The notes below the pieces were generated by a model. It saw nothing but the letters and a program-made list of their open reading frames with translations. It searched no databases and had not been told where the DNA came from. The position numbers and the translations under genes are program-made. This document shows, in pieces, positions 47,789 through 57,212 of a stretch of DNA of 64,000 nucleotides. Positions within the stretch are counted from its first letter, which is position 1. Each line of letters begins with the position of its first letter. The DNA comes from Acidihalobacter yilgarnensis (lineage in GTDB: Bacteria; Pseudomonadota; Gammaproteobacteria; DSM-5130; Acidihalobacteraceae): positions 1,702,501-1,766,500 of the forward strand of contig NZ_CP017415.1 in NCBI RefSeq assembly GCF_001753245.1, given 5' to 3'.

Positions 47789-48499
47789 ATGAATGCCTTT
47801 ACAGGTCTGAATGCACTCTACGTCAACACTTCACTCCAGAAAAAGCCTGAGTATAGTCATACCCGGCTTCTGATGAATGCGTCCTCTTCTATCATGAAAA
47901 AAAACGGAGTCAATGTCGAATATTTGCACTTGGCTGATCACCAGGTGCCGCCCGGCGTTTATCCCGATATGACCAAACACGGCTGGGAGACCGATGAATG
48001 GCTGACTTTATGGGAAAAAGTTGAGACTGCCGACATTCTGATCATCGGCACACCGCTTTGGTTGGGCGAGGAAAGTTCAATCTGCAGAATTTTGATCGAG
48101 CGCTTGTACGCCATGTCGGGTGAACTCAATGAAAAGGGCCAGTCCATCTATTACGGCAAAGTCGGTGGATGCATCATCACGGGAAATGAAGATGGGATCA
48201 AACACACGGCGATGACCCTCGGATTCGCGCTGAATCACCTGGGGTACACCATTCCACCACAAGCTGATTGTGGCTGGATTGGCGAAGCGGGTCCGGGGCC
48301 TTCTTATGGCGATGTTCTTCAAGATGGCACACGGGCCGGTTTCGATAATGATTTTACGCAGCGTAATACAACCATCATGACCTGGAATTGCATGCATTTG
48401 GCGCGAATGCTCAAAGACCAGGGCGGGATTTCAAACCAGGGCAATGACCGGATCGCCTGGAAAGCGGGTGAACGGTTTGGCTATGAAAATTCGGAATAA
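47789..48499 (+). CDS. Flavodoxin-family NAD(P)H reductase
   Basis: 236 residues of the flavodoxin/NADPH-dependent FMN reductase fold: LYVNTSLQKKPEYSHTRLL (phosphate loop), ADILIIGTPLWLGEESSICR and GGCIITGNEDGIKH. The ATG has ATAGGAG immediately before it. Probably a quinone or flavin reductase. It lies 79 bases upstream of gor on the same strand. Confidence 0.82.
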   Translation: MNAFTGLNALYVNTSLQKKPEYSHTRLLMNASSSIMKKNGVNVEYLHLADHQVPPGVYPDMTKHGWETDEWLTLWEKVETADILIIGTPLWLGEESSICRILIERLYAMSGELNEKGQSIYYGKVGGCIITGNEDGIKHTAMTLGFALNHLGYTIPPQADCGWIGEAGPGPSYGDVLQDGTRAGFDNDFTQRNTTIMTWNCMHLARMLKDQGGISNQGNDRIAWKAGERFGYENSE

Positions 48500-48578
48500 G
48501 ATCTTTGGACGTGGGTTGTCTTGATGGCGTGACCGTAGAGTCTCTGCCAGTGGAACTATGGATCAGAAAGGAGTCGGC

Positions 48579-49931
48579 ATGTCAAAACACCACTATGATT
48601 TGATCGCCATTGGCGCCGGTGGCGGCGGCCTGTCAGTGGCCGAGCGCGCCGCCGCCCATGGCGCGCACTGCGCGGTCGTCGAAGCTGGCCGTCTAGGCGG
48701 TACCTGCGTCAACGTAGGCTGCGTGCCCAAGAAAGTGATGTGGTTCGGCGCCCAGATCGCTCATGCCGTCGCGGATGCGCACGACTACGGTTTCGACCTG
48801 AGCCTGCGCGGATTCGACTGGGCGACGCTCAAGCACAAACGCGACGCCTATGTAAAGGGTATCAACGACTGGTACCGCACCTATCTGGCCGATTCCGACG
48901 TTACGGTGCTGGCTGGTCGCGGCCGTTTCGTCGATGCGCACTCGATCGAAATCGAGGGTCGGATATACACCGCCGAGCACATCGTCATCGCCAGCGGCGG
49001 CGAACCGGTCTGGCCCGACGTGCCGGGCGCCGAGCTTGGCATCAGCTCGAACGGTTTCTTCGAGCTGGAAAGCCTACCCGGACGAGTTGCGGTGGTTGGG
49101 GCCGGGTACATCGCGGTGGAACTGGCCGGAATGCTGCGCGCGCTCGGCGCAGAAGTCGCACTATACCTGCGGGGCGAGCGTTTGCTGCGTCGTTTCGACC
49201 ACATGCTGCGCGAGCATCTGACTGAGGCTTTGCTGGACGAGGGTATAGATATCTTCACCCACACCCAGGTAGCAGAAGTGCGGCGTGCCGACGACGGGCG
49301 CCTGAATCTGTACTGCGGACAAGGCCGTGAAAGTGCCGGATTCAATGCAGTGCTGTGGGCCATCGGCCGGCGGCCGGCGGTGGCGGGGCTGAATCTGGAA
49401 TCGATCGGAGTGCTCCTGGAGGATTCAGGACATGTGCAAGTCGATGACTTTCAGAATACCAACGTGCCCGGCGTGTACGCCATTGGTGACGTGACTGGTC
49501 AGATGGAATTAACGCCGGTGGCGATCGCGGCCGGCCGGCGGCTGGCTGATCGTCTGTTCGGCGGCCAGCCAGATCGGCATTTGAATTATGAGAATATCCC
49601 GACGGTGGTGTTTAGCCATCCGCCGATCGGCACCGTAGGGCTGAGCGAAGACGAGGCGCGGGAAAAGCACGGGGACGCGGTGAAAATCTACCAAGCTTCA
49701 TTCACGCCGATGTATCACGCGGTGACCGGACGCAAGGTCAAGACGGCGGTCAAGCTGATCACCGTGGGGGCGAAGGAAAAGGTCGTCGGCGCTCATGTAA
49801 TTGGGCACGGCGCGGATGAGATGCTGCAAGGTTTTGCGGTGGCAATCCGCATGGGGGCTACCAAGCGCGACCTGGATGATACCGTGGCCATCCATCCGAC
49901 CAGCGCCGAGGAATTGGTGACCTTACGCTGA
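48579..49931 (+). CDS. gor: Glutathione-disulfide reductase
   Basis: 450 residues, class I pyridine-nucleotide disulfide oxidoreductase: FAD site [17 protein letters not shown], redox-active [18 protein letters not shown] site [15 protein letters not shown], and the C-terminal active-site [18 protein letters not shown] precedes the ATG. Supplies reduced glutathione to the surrounding thiol genes. Confidence 0.92.
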   Translation: MSKHHYDLIAIGAGGGGLSVAERAAAHGAHCAVVEAGRLGGTCVNVGCVPKKVMWFGAQIAHAVADAHDYGFDLSLRGFDWATLKHKRDAYVKGINDWYRTYLADSDVTVLAGRGRFVDAHSIEIEGRIYTAEHIVIASGGEPVWPDVPGAELGISSNGFFELESLPGRVAVVGAGYIAVELAGMLRALGAEVALYLRGERLLRRFDHMLREHLTEALLDEGIDIFTHTQVAEVRRADDGRLNLYCGQGRESAGFNAVLWAIGRRPAVAGLNLESIGVLLEDSGHVQVDDFQNTNVPGVYAIGDVTGQMELTPVAIAAGRRLADRLFGGQPDRHLNYENIPTVVFSHPPIGTVGLSEDEAREKHGDAVKIYQASFTPMYHAVTGRKVKTAVKLITVGAKEKVVGAHVIGHGADEMLQGFAVAIRMGATKRDLDDTVAIHPTSAEELVTLR

Positions 49932-50083
49932 GACATGAGGGACATGAAGACTTGCCCGGTACCGATCGACCTTGACTGATTCGTGAGAAAAGCAAGGTGA
50001 CGCGCAGCATGTAAGATCCACGTATTCCGCCCGTCTATGTACAGTATCCCACTAAAACACTACGTTTTTCACGGAGCTGTACC

Positions 50084-51049
50084 ATGCTGGCCACTCTCCC
50101 GCTTTTGGTTGACTCAGATTTCCCACACATTCGACGCAAGCGACTGGAAACCCTTCAGGTCAATCTCGGCTACACCTGCAATCAATCGTGCGTGCATTGC
50201 CACGTGAACGCGGGGCCTCGACGCACAGAACAAATGCAGCGCATGACAATCGATACGGTCATTTCGGTCCTGCGTAAAGGGAATCTTCAGACGCTGGATC
50301 TGACCGGCGGGGCTCCGGAAATGAACCCGCACTTTCGATATCTGGTGAGCGAGGCGCGTGCTCTTGGCATAGAAGTCATCGACCGCTGCAACCTCACTAT
50401 TCTCGAGGAATCCGGGTGCGAGACACTGGCCGAATTCCTGGCGAGCCAGCAGGTCAGAATCGTCGCTTCGTTACCTTGTTATCTGGAAGACAATGTAGAC
50501 CACCAGCGGGGCAAAGGAACTTACGCGAGCAGCGTACGCGCGCTGAAACGGCTGAATGCGCTTGGCTACGGACGATCCGATGTTGACTCACTGAGGCTGG
50601 ATCTTGTTTACAACCCTCAAGGTGCGGAGTTACCGCCAGATCAAGATGAATTGCAGGTGAGTTACAAGCGTCACCTACATGAAAAGTTCGGCATTGTGTT
50701 CAACCAACTGCTGACACTGACCAATATGCCCATTCAGCGCTTTGGCAGCCTGTTGCGCTCCAAGAGGCTGTTCAACGATTACTTAAAACTCCTTCGTGAG
50801 GCATATCAGGAGGCCAACCTAGAAAATGTTATGTGCCGCACGTTGATCAGTGTTGACTGGCAGGGTTACCTCTACGACTGCGATTTCAACCAGATGCTTG
50901 AGTTACAACTCAGGCATGAGGGTAAGCCGCGTATGCATCTCAATGATCTGCTAGGAGCCGACTTGGACGGAAACTCGATCATCGTGGCGGAACACTGTTG
51001 GGGCTGCACAGCGGGACACGGAAGCAGTTGCGGCGGCACGTTAACTTGA
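50084..51049 (+). CDS. arsS: ArsS-type radical SAM enzyme (TIGR04167 family)
   Basis: 321 residues. The radical SAM iron-sulfur motif is CNQSCVHCHVNAGP (CxxxCxxC) at the N-terminus, followed by LDLTGGAPEMNPHFRYLV. The C-terminal Cys-rich DUF3641 part has VMCRTLISVDWQGYLYDCDF and CWGCTAGHGSSCGG. Family members form the C-As bond in arsenosugars or have a selenocysteine variant; here the positions are cysteine. arsM is not nearby. First gene of the rSAM/selenodomain cluster. Confidence 0.87.
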   Translation: MLATLPLLVDSDFPHIRRKRLETLQVNLGYTCNQSCVHCHVNAGPRRTEQMQRMTIDTVISVLRKGNLQTLDLTGGAPEMNPHFRYLVSEARALGIEVIDRCNLTILEESGCETLAEFLASQQVRIVASLPCYLEDNVDHQRGKGTYASSVRALKRLNALGYGRSDVDSLRLDLVYNPQGAELPPDQDELQVSYKRHLHEKFGIVFNQLLTLTNMPIQRFGSLLRSKRLFNDYLKLLREAYQEANLENVMCRTLISVDWQGYLYDCDFNQMLELQLRHEGKPRMHLNDLLGADLDGNSIIVAEHCWGCTAGHGSSCGGTLT

Positions 51050-51185
51050 GCGCAAAGAGACCAACATCAAGCAGTCGAAAACGGAACCGTACCGCATGCT
51101 GTTCGCAGATATCCCATCTGCCCGAACCGTCATGCAGTAAACGTCTCGCGCGGGGCGAAATCGTGAATGTTGAGGGAATAAGGAA

Positions 51186-52547
51186 GTGAACCTGACTGAA
51201 CGTTTGGACAGCGTTCCGTGGGGACGATTCCATACGGTCGTAACCGTCGCGCTAGGCATCGGTTGGCTGCTGGATGCTTTCGAAGTGACCATCGTGAACA
51301 ATGTGGTAAGCGTACTCAAGGTGCAGTGGCACTTGAGCAATGTGGAGGCATCCTGGATTCTGAGCATCTGGTTCATCGGCCTAATGATCGGTGCCTATGG
51401 CTTCGGCTATCTCGCTGATCGCTTTGGGCGCAAGCAGCTCTTTCTCATCACGCTGCTGGTCTATGGTGTGTTTACCTTTTTGACCGCGTTCTCTTGGAAT
51501 TTCCAGTCCATGATGGTGTTACGGCTATTGACCGCCATCGGCGTGGGCGCCGAGTACTCGGCGATCAACGCGTCGATCAGTGAGTTCATTCCCGCTCGTC
51601 ACCGCGGCAAGACGGGAGCAACCGTTATGAACTTCTGGCCAGTCGGGGCAATTTTGGCCGCTGTCGTTTCCCTGTATGTGGTGAACGTGTTGCCACCTGA
51701 TATCGGCTGGCGTGTTGCTTTCGGTTTCGGCGCGCTGGTGGCAGGCAGCACCGCGCTCATCCGCAGCCACATTCCGGAATCGCCACGCTGGCTGATTACT
51801 CAGGGCAATCTGGTCGACGCAGAACGCGTAGTTTCAGGCATCGAACAGCGACACCCTTGGTTGGGAAAAACACAGGTTAAGCGTCATCCTGGCGCCCCGG
51901 GCAATTTCTGGGGTCAATCACACGAATTACTCACCCGATATCCCGCGCGGGTAGCTTTGGGTGGGCTATTGGATTTTTCAGAAGCGGCGGGTTACTACGG
52001 ACTCTTCGCCTTTCTGGCGCTGTTCATTCTCCCCGGCATTCACGTCACCAACGGATTCGTACCGCTTTTCTATATCGTGGGGAACGTCGGTGCTCTTGTC
52101 GGAGGGGGGATGGCCGCCGCACTATTGGATCGGGCTGGTAGGAAGCTGACAGTACCTATCTTTTATCTGCTCGCAGCGGGGGCGGTTCTGCTCCTCGCGA
52201 TGTCGACCACGACACATGCGTGGACCTGGGTCTTGGCTGCATTCACGCTAGCGAACGTATTTGCGACAGGCAGTTGGATATCCGCTTATCCCACGTTCTC
52301 GGAAATCTTTCCTACCCATCTGCGGTCGACGGGTATCGGCCTGTCGGTGGCCATTGGCCGATTTGGTGCATTTTCAGCCCCACTGGTACTGACCTACGTT
52401 GCAAATGCGTTCGGCATGGTGCCGGCTCTGATGCTGCTGGCGAGTTTCTGGCTCATCGGCGCTGCGGCTATGGTGCCGTGGTATTTCCGCGGAGTGGAGG
52501 GCAAAGGGCAAGCATTGGAGCGATTGGTGACTGGAGAGGGGGCGTGA
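51186..52547 (+). CDS. MFS transporter of the sugar/aromatic-acid type
   Basis: 453 residues, twelve transmembrane segments, motifs GYLADRFGRKQLFLI and RLLTAIGVGAEYSAINASIS EF, and PESPRWLITQG at the end of TM6, typical of the sugar porter / AAHS branches. AAGGA precedes the GTG start. Its place in the arsS cluster suggests export or uptake of a product or precursor. Confidence 0.85.
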   Translation: MNLTERLDSVPWGRFHTVVTVALGIGWLLDAFEVTIVNNVVSVLKVQWHLSNVEASWILSIWFIGLMIGAYGFGYLADRFGRKQLFLITLLVYGVFTFLTAFSWNFQSMMVLRLLTAIGVGAEYSAINASISEFIPARHRGKTGATVMNFWPVGAILAAVVSLYVVNVLPPDIGWRVAFGFGALVAGSTALIRSHIPESPRWLITQGNLVDAERVVSGIEQRHPWLGKTQVKRHPGAPGNFWGQSHELLTRYPARVALGGLLDFSEAAGYYGLFAFLALFILPGIHVTNGFVPLFYIVGNVGALVGGGMAAALLDRAGRKLTVPIFYLLAAGAVLLLAMSTTTHAWTWVLAAFTLANVFATGSWISAYPTFSEIFPTHLRSTGIGLSVAIGRFGAFSAPLVLTYVANAFGMVPALMLLASFWLIGAAAMVPWYFRGVEGKGQALERLVTGEGA

Positions 52548-52549
52548 TA

Positions 52550-53620
52550 ATGTCGGAACAGCCTTTGCTGGAGCAAGGCATTCGTCCTGGCCGCAACTGC
52601 CCGATGCACTATCGTTACTCGGCGTCTGTCTTCCACCGATCGCCCGTGCTTGAGGCCGACATTCTATATGTGATTGGCGGCTTGTACGGCAATGTGGAAG
52701 CGCTGAATGCCGTGCTGGCAATGAAACGTTTGGAAGAGCGTCGCGGCGCAGGCGTGACACTTTTCTTCAACGGTGACTTCAATTGGTTCAACGTGAATTT
52801 AGACGACTTCAAGATCATCAATGACACGGTTCTGGAGCACGCGGCGATCCAAGGCAACGTTGAGGCCGAACTTGGCGAGTCCGGTCACGGGGTCGGCTGC
52901 GGTTGCGCCTATCCGACCTCGACGTCGGACGAAGTCGTCGAGCATTCTAACCGCATCATGGATCGACTTCGAGCTACCGCTGGGCATTTCCAGGGATTAA
53001 CCGATCGACTATCAGTGTTGCCGATGCACGCAACGGTAACCGTGGGTGACAAGCGGATCGGTATTGTTCATGGCGATCCCGTATCACTGGCCGGCTGGGC
53101 TTTCGCGGTGGAGAACTTGACACCGCCAGCGGAATGCAAAGCATCTGATGGCGATGCTTCGGTGCGTCTTGCTGGCTACCTTCGAGAAGCACAGGTCGAT
53201 GCTTTCTGCTCCACGCACACCTGTCTGCCGGTGATGCGAGTATTGCGCATCGATGATGACCGCGAGACCGTGATTGCCAACAATGGGGCAGCTGGGATGC
53301 CGAACTTCCAATCGACGCGATACGGGCTGCTAACACGAATATCCACCCGCCACGGCACCCCTCCACGCGACAGTCTCTATGGAGTCACAGTCGGCAATTT
53401 GCGAATCGATGCAGTTCCCATTTACTACGATCACGACGCGTGGTTACGCCGATTCACGCGCAATTGGGGACCACAATCTCCAGCCTATTTATCTTATTTC
53501 AGAAGGCTTACCACTGGGCCGGAACATGTCATCGAACAAGCAATTTTGGGTGGAGTCAAACGTACATTCTGCCTCTCAACCCTGTTGCAAGACGCTGCGA
53601 ACTCTGGAGCGAAGCGATGA
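52550..53620 (+). CDS. Metallophosphoesterase-like protein, degenerate metal site
   Basis: 356 residues. The order of calcineurin-like motifs is kept but ligands differ: YVIGGLYGNVEALNAVL instead of DxHGN, FFNGDFNWF instead of GDxxDR, AIQGNVE instead of GNHD, and IGIVHGDP retained. A Cys-rich GHGVGCGCAYPTSTS insertion is notable. The start is 2 bases after the MFS stop. Members of this family accompany rSAM/selenodomain genes; enzymatic activity is doubtful. Confidence 0.65.
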   Translation: MSEQPLLEQGIRPGRNCPMHYRYSASVFHRSPVLEADILYVIGGLYGNVEALNAVLAMKRLEERRGAGVTLFFNGDFNWFNVNLDDFKIINDTVLEHAAIQGNVEAELGESGHGVGCGCAYPTSTSDEVVEHSNRIMDRLRATAGHFQGLTDRLSVLPMHATVTVGDKRIGIVHGDPVSLAGWAFAVENLTPPAECKASDGDASVRLAGYLREAQVDAFCSTHTCLPVMRVLRIDDDRETVIANNGAAGMPNFQSTRYGLLTRISTRHGTPPRDSLYGVTVGNLRIDAVPIYYDHDAWLRRFTRNWGPQSPAYLSYFRRLTTGPEHVIEQAILGGVKRTFCLSTLLQDAANSGAKR

Positions 53621-55821
53621 CCGTCGGCCTCAAGAATGTTTTGCGAGTTGCACTTATTCTCCTATTGGGGACCCTGGCGACGCTCTACTTTACCGGAGGG
53701 TTGACTCAGGAGCTGACATTGTCCGCATTGAAGACCCAGTTGAGTGTTTTCGCCGATTACCGCAATGCACATCCGTTGCTCATCTCGGTCTTCTATTTCC
53801 TGGTTTATGTCGTCAGCCTTTCGCTGTCTTTGCCGGTCGCGGCGCTTCTGACGCTCGCAGCCGGAGCTTTGTTCGGCATCTTGTGGGGTACTCTGCTTGT
53901 CTCGTTTGCCTCGACGATTGGCGCGACGATTGCCTTTTTGATGGCACGCTACGCGCTGAGGGACGCGGTGCAAAAACGTTTCGGATATAAGTTGTCTGTA
54001 CTCAATGCAGGGATCGAACGCGAAGGGGGCTATTACCTGCTTTCGCTACGATTGGTGCCGCTTTTCCCTGTTTGGCTCGTGAACCTTCTCACCGGGCTTA
54101 CGCCGCTGCGTACTTCCACCTTCTATTGGACAAGCCAGGTGGGGATGTTGCCGGGCACGCTCGTCTACGTTTATACGGGTACGCAGCTGAGTCGTCTTGG
54201 AACGACGCACGATATTTTTTCTGCGCAATTGCTCCTCGCCTTCACTTTGCTGGGGCTGCTCCCGCTTATTGCAAAAAGGGCGCTAGTCGCCATCAAGACA
54301 ATGCAGGTTTCCCGGCACTGGTCACGTCCGTCGCGCTTTGACTATAACGTCGTGGTGATCGGCGCAGGCTCCGCTGGGTTGACGGCTTCGTATATCGCCG
54401 CTGCGGTTAAGGCCAAGGTGGCGCTGGTGGAAAAACACCGAATGGGTGGAGATTGTTTGAACACCGGTTGTGTCCCCTCCAAAGCCTTGTTGCGGACAGC
54501 CAAGCTCGCTGCACACATGCGCGATGGCGCGCGATACGGTCTGTCAACGGTGAGGCCAGATATCGATTTCGCAGCCGTGATGAAGCACGTTCAGGGCGTC
54601 GTTGAAACGGTAGCGCCTCATGATTCTGCCGATCGCTACACGAGTCTCGGTGTGCATTGTTTATACGGAAATGCTCAAATTGTGTCGCCCTTTACGGTCG
54701 AGGTGACCGATGAGACCGGGAAAACGCAGAGGCTGACTACTCGTAGCATCATTCTCGCCACAGGCGCACACCCGCGCGTTCCACTCATTCCGGGCCTAGC
54801 CGACGTGGGCTATCTCACCTCCGACAACGTATGGTCCTTACGCGAACTACCCACCCGTCTGGTGGTCCTCGGTGGTGGCCCGATCGGCTGTGAACTCGCT
54901 CAAGCTTTCGCTCGCCTTGGCGCGCAGGTGACGCTGATCGAAATAGGCTCCCAGTTACTGCCGCGGGAAGATATCGAGGTTTCTACTCTTGTGGAAGAAT
55001 GTTTTCGCCGCGACGGCATCGACGTGCGAACAGGCCACAAAGCGATTCGTTGCGAACGGAATGATGGGGTGAACCGTCTACTGATGGAATATCGAGGCGA
55101 AGAGATCCCTATTGTCTTCGACAAACTGCTGTGCGCACTTGGTCGCGTGGCCAATCTCGAAGGGTACGGTTTGGAAACCTTGGGTATCGACACTCGGAGT
55201 CGGCGCAACATTGAGGTCAACGAGTACCTAGAAACCGTTTATCCCAACATTTATGCCTGCGGCGACGTAGCTGGTCCTTACCAGTTCACGCACACAGCTG
55301 CTCATCAGGCATGGTACGCCACGGTCAACGCTCTGTTCGGGGTGATCAGACGCTTCAAGGTCGACTATTCGACCATCCCTTGGGTGATCTTTACCGATCC
55401 AGCGGTCGCGCGCGTGGGTCTCAACGAAAAGGATGCCCGCGAAAAAACAATTGCCTATGAAATCACCCGCTTCGATCTTGATGAGCTCGACCGCGCCATC
55501 GTCAATGGCGCCGCGTACGGATTCGTCAAGGTGCTTACCGTTCCGGGCAGTGACCGCATTTTGGGGGCGACGATTGTTGCCGAGTGCGCGGACGAGATAT
55601 TGACTGAATTGGTTTTGGCTATGCGACACGGTATTGGCTTAAACAAAATTCTCGGCACAATCCATGTATATCCGACGTTGGCGGAGGCGAACAAGTATAC
55701 GGCAGGCGCATGGAAACGTGCGCATGCCCCGCAGCGCCTGATGAATTTGTTCGCACGCTACCACGCCTGGCGCCGGAAGGAATCTGGGTTCGTGGCATCA
55801 GCTCGAAAGGAAGCGCAATGA
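53617..55821 (+). CDS. TVP38-like membrane domain fused to mercuric-reductase-like flavoprotein
   Basis: 734 residues. The N-terminal 230 residues form a TVP38/TMEM64 (DedA-like) membrane domain, and the rest is a class I disulfide oxidoreductase: VVVIGAGSAGLTASYIAA, MGGDCLNTGCVPSKALLR (redox Cys pair), VVLGGGPIGCELAQAFARLG and VYPTLAEANKYTAGAWKR. It has no extra C-terminal Cys pair or HMA domain, so it is not a Hg reductase proper. It overlaps its neighbours by ATGA on both sides. Confidence 0.88.
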   Translation: MTVGLKNVLRVALILLLGTLATLYFTGGLTQELTLSALKTQLSVFADYRNAHPLLISVFYFLVYVVSLSLSLPVAALLTLAAGALFGILWGTLLVSFASTIGATIAFLMARYALRDAVQKRFGYKLSVLNAGIEREGGYYLLSLRLVPLFPVWLVNLLTGLTPLRTSTFYWTSQVGMLPGTLVYVYTGTQLSRLGTTHDIFSAQLLLAFTLLGLLPLIAKRALVAIKTMQVSRHWSRPSRFDYNVVVIGAGSAGLTASYIAAAVKAKVALVEKHRMGGDCLNTGCVPSKALLRTAKLAAHMRDGARYGLSTVRPDIDFAAVMKHVQGVVETVAPHDSADRYTSLGVHCLYGNAQIVSPFTVEVTDETGKTQRLTTRSIILATGAHPRVPLIPGLADVGYLTSDNVWSLRELPTRLVVLGGGPIGCELAQAFARLGAQVTLIEIGSQLLPREDIEVSTLVEECFRRDGIDVRTGHKAIRCERNDGVNRLLMEYRGEEIPIVFDKLLCALGRVANLEGYGLETLGIDTRSRRNIEVNEYLETVYPNIYACGDVAGPYQFTHTAAHQAWYATVNALFGVIRRFKVDYSTIPWVIFTDPAVARVGLNEKDAREKTIAYEITRFDLDELDRAIVNGAAYGFVKVLTVPGSDRILGATIVAECADEILTELVLAMRHGIGLNKILGTIHVYPTLAEANKYTAGAWKRAHAPQRLMNLFARYHAWRRKESGFVASARKEAQ

Positions 55822-56534
55822 AGCCGCAATCGTCTTTAGACCTGTCGATCATCCTGCCAATATTGAATGAGGCACCCCTGATCCGGCCTGCGTTGCGCCG
55901 GCTCCTCCCACTTCGTCGGCAGGGCGTCGAAGTGATCGTGGTCGACGGCGGGAGTCAGGATGGCAGCAGCGAACGCGTTGGGCCCTTCGCGGAACAATGC
56001 ATGAGGTCTGAGCGCGGTCGGAGCATACAAATGAATGCCGGGGCGCAGGCAGCACGCGGCCGTGTGCTGCTGTTCCTACACGTCGATACACTTCTTCCAT
56101 TGGACGCCAAGTGCCAGATTCAGAGCGCGCTCGCCGACAACAGCCGTTGCTGGGGACGTTTCGATGTGCGTATCGAGGGAAAACATCCGAGTTTGCGCGT
56201 GATTGCTGTGATGATGAATTTGCGTTCGCGCCTGACCGGTATCGCCACTGGTGATCAAGCACTTTTCGTTACGTGCGAGGCTTTCGAGCGAGTGGGAGGG
56301 TTTCCGCCCCAAGCCTTGATGGAGGATATAGCACTATCGCGCAGCCTCAAACGTTTGTCGCCGCCCGCCTGCTTACGTGCGACCGTGGTGACATCAGGCC
56401 GACGCTGGGAACGCCATGGTGTGCTTCGGACCATCACACTGATGTTGTGGCTGCGTCTAACCTACTTCTTAGGCGTTTCACCTCAACGTCTGGCTCGTTG
56501 GTACGGTTATCGCGGTGAGATCAAGCCGCGTTGA
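55818..56534 (+). CDS. Family 2 glycosyltransferase, TIGR04283 (rSAM/selenodomain transferase 2)
   Basis: 238 residues, GT-A fold: LSIILPILNEAPLIRPALRR, VIVVDGGSQDGSSE and FLHVDTLLPLDAK with the DxD-like site. C-terminal LMEDIALSRSLKRLSPPACL fits the family. It overlaps the flavoprotein stop by ATGA. Confidence 0.88.
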   Translation: MKPQSSLDLSIILPILNEAPLIRPALRRLLPLRRQGVEVIVVDGGSQDGSSERVGPFAEQCMRSERGRSIQMNAGAQAARGRVLLFLHVDTLLPLDAKCQIQSALADNSRCWGRFDVRIEGKHPSLRVIAVMMNLRSRLTGIATGDQALFVTCEAFERVGGFPPQALMEDIALSRSLKRLSPPACLRATVVTSGRRWERHGVLRTITLMLWLRLTYFLGVSPQRLARWYGYRGEIKPR

Positions 56535-56540
56535 TCCACG

Positions 56541-57212
56541 ATGTCTGACGTCGATTTCCACATCGCAGTTTTCACTAAACTCCCGGTGCCGGGCCAGGTG
56601 AAAACCCGCCTGGTTCCCACTGTAGGTTACGAGGGCGCGGCTCGAATCCAGAGCCGTCTAATCGTGGGTACACTTGCGTGTGCTAACCAGGCGACCGGAG
56701 GAAACATTTCCCTGTGGGTGGCGGGTGAGGTCGATCATCCCTTCATGCTTGCATGTAGTCGTCGTTTTGATGCGCCGGTTTATGGTCAGTGCGGGGCTGA
56801 TCTAGGCGCACGTATGCGCGCTGCGATGCAGGAGTTGCTAAGAGAGCATCGCCGCGTACTGCTCATTGGTACCGACTGCCCGGCAATGACGCTAGGGGTA
56901 TTACGAAACGCCGCAATTGTGCTCGACGGTGAGCAGCCGATTGTATTCATCCCCGCACAGGATGGTGGTTATGTCTTGGTCGGCGTCCTGGCCCAATCGG
57001 TTCACGACCGCGCCGCACTGCTCGATGCGCTGTTCCTTGGAATAATTTGGAGTACGGAGACAGTGATGCATCGGACGCGCGAACGACTGGCAGAACGCAG
57101 GATCGGCTGGGCGGAACTCCCTGCTCTTTGGGATCTGGATCGGCCAGCAGACCTCGCGCGCGCGCAGGAATTGCGATTGATACCCCTGCGATTAGGGGCT
57201 GGTCCGGCATGA
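56541..57212 (+). CDS. CofC-like nucleotidyl/glycosyl transferase, TIGR04282
   Basis: 223 residues of the rSAM/selenodomain-associated transferase 1 family: AVFTKLPVPGQVKTRLVP at the N-terminus, LLIGTDCPAMT and PAQDGGYVLVGV. These sites resemble GT-A/CofC nucleotide-binding motifs. Six bases after the previous stop; the next start overlaps its end (ATGA). Confidence 0.87.
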   Translation: MSDVDFHIAVFTKLPVPGQVKTRLVPTVGYEGAARIQSRLIVGTLACANQATGGNISLWVAGEVDHPFMLACSRRFDAPVYGQCGADLGARMRAAMQELLREHRRVLLIGTDCPAMTLGVLRNAAIVLDGEQPIVFIPAQDGGYVLVGVLAQSVHDRAALLDALFLGIIWSTETVMHRTRERLAERRIGWAELPALWDLDRPADLARAQELRLIPLRLGAGPA

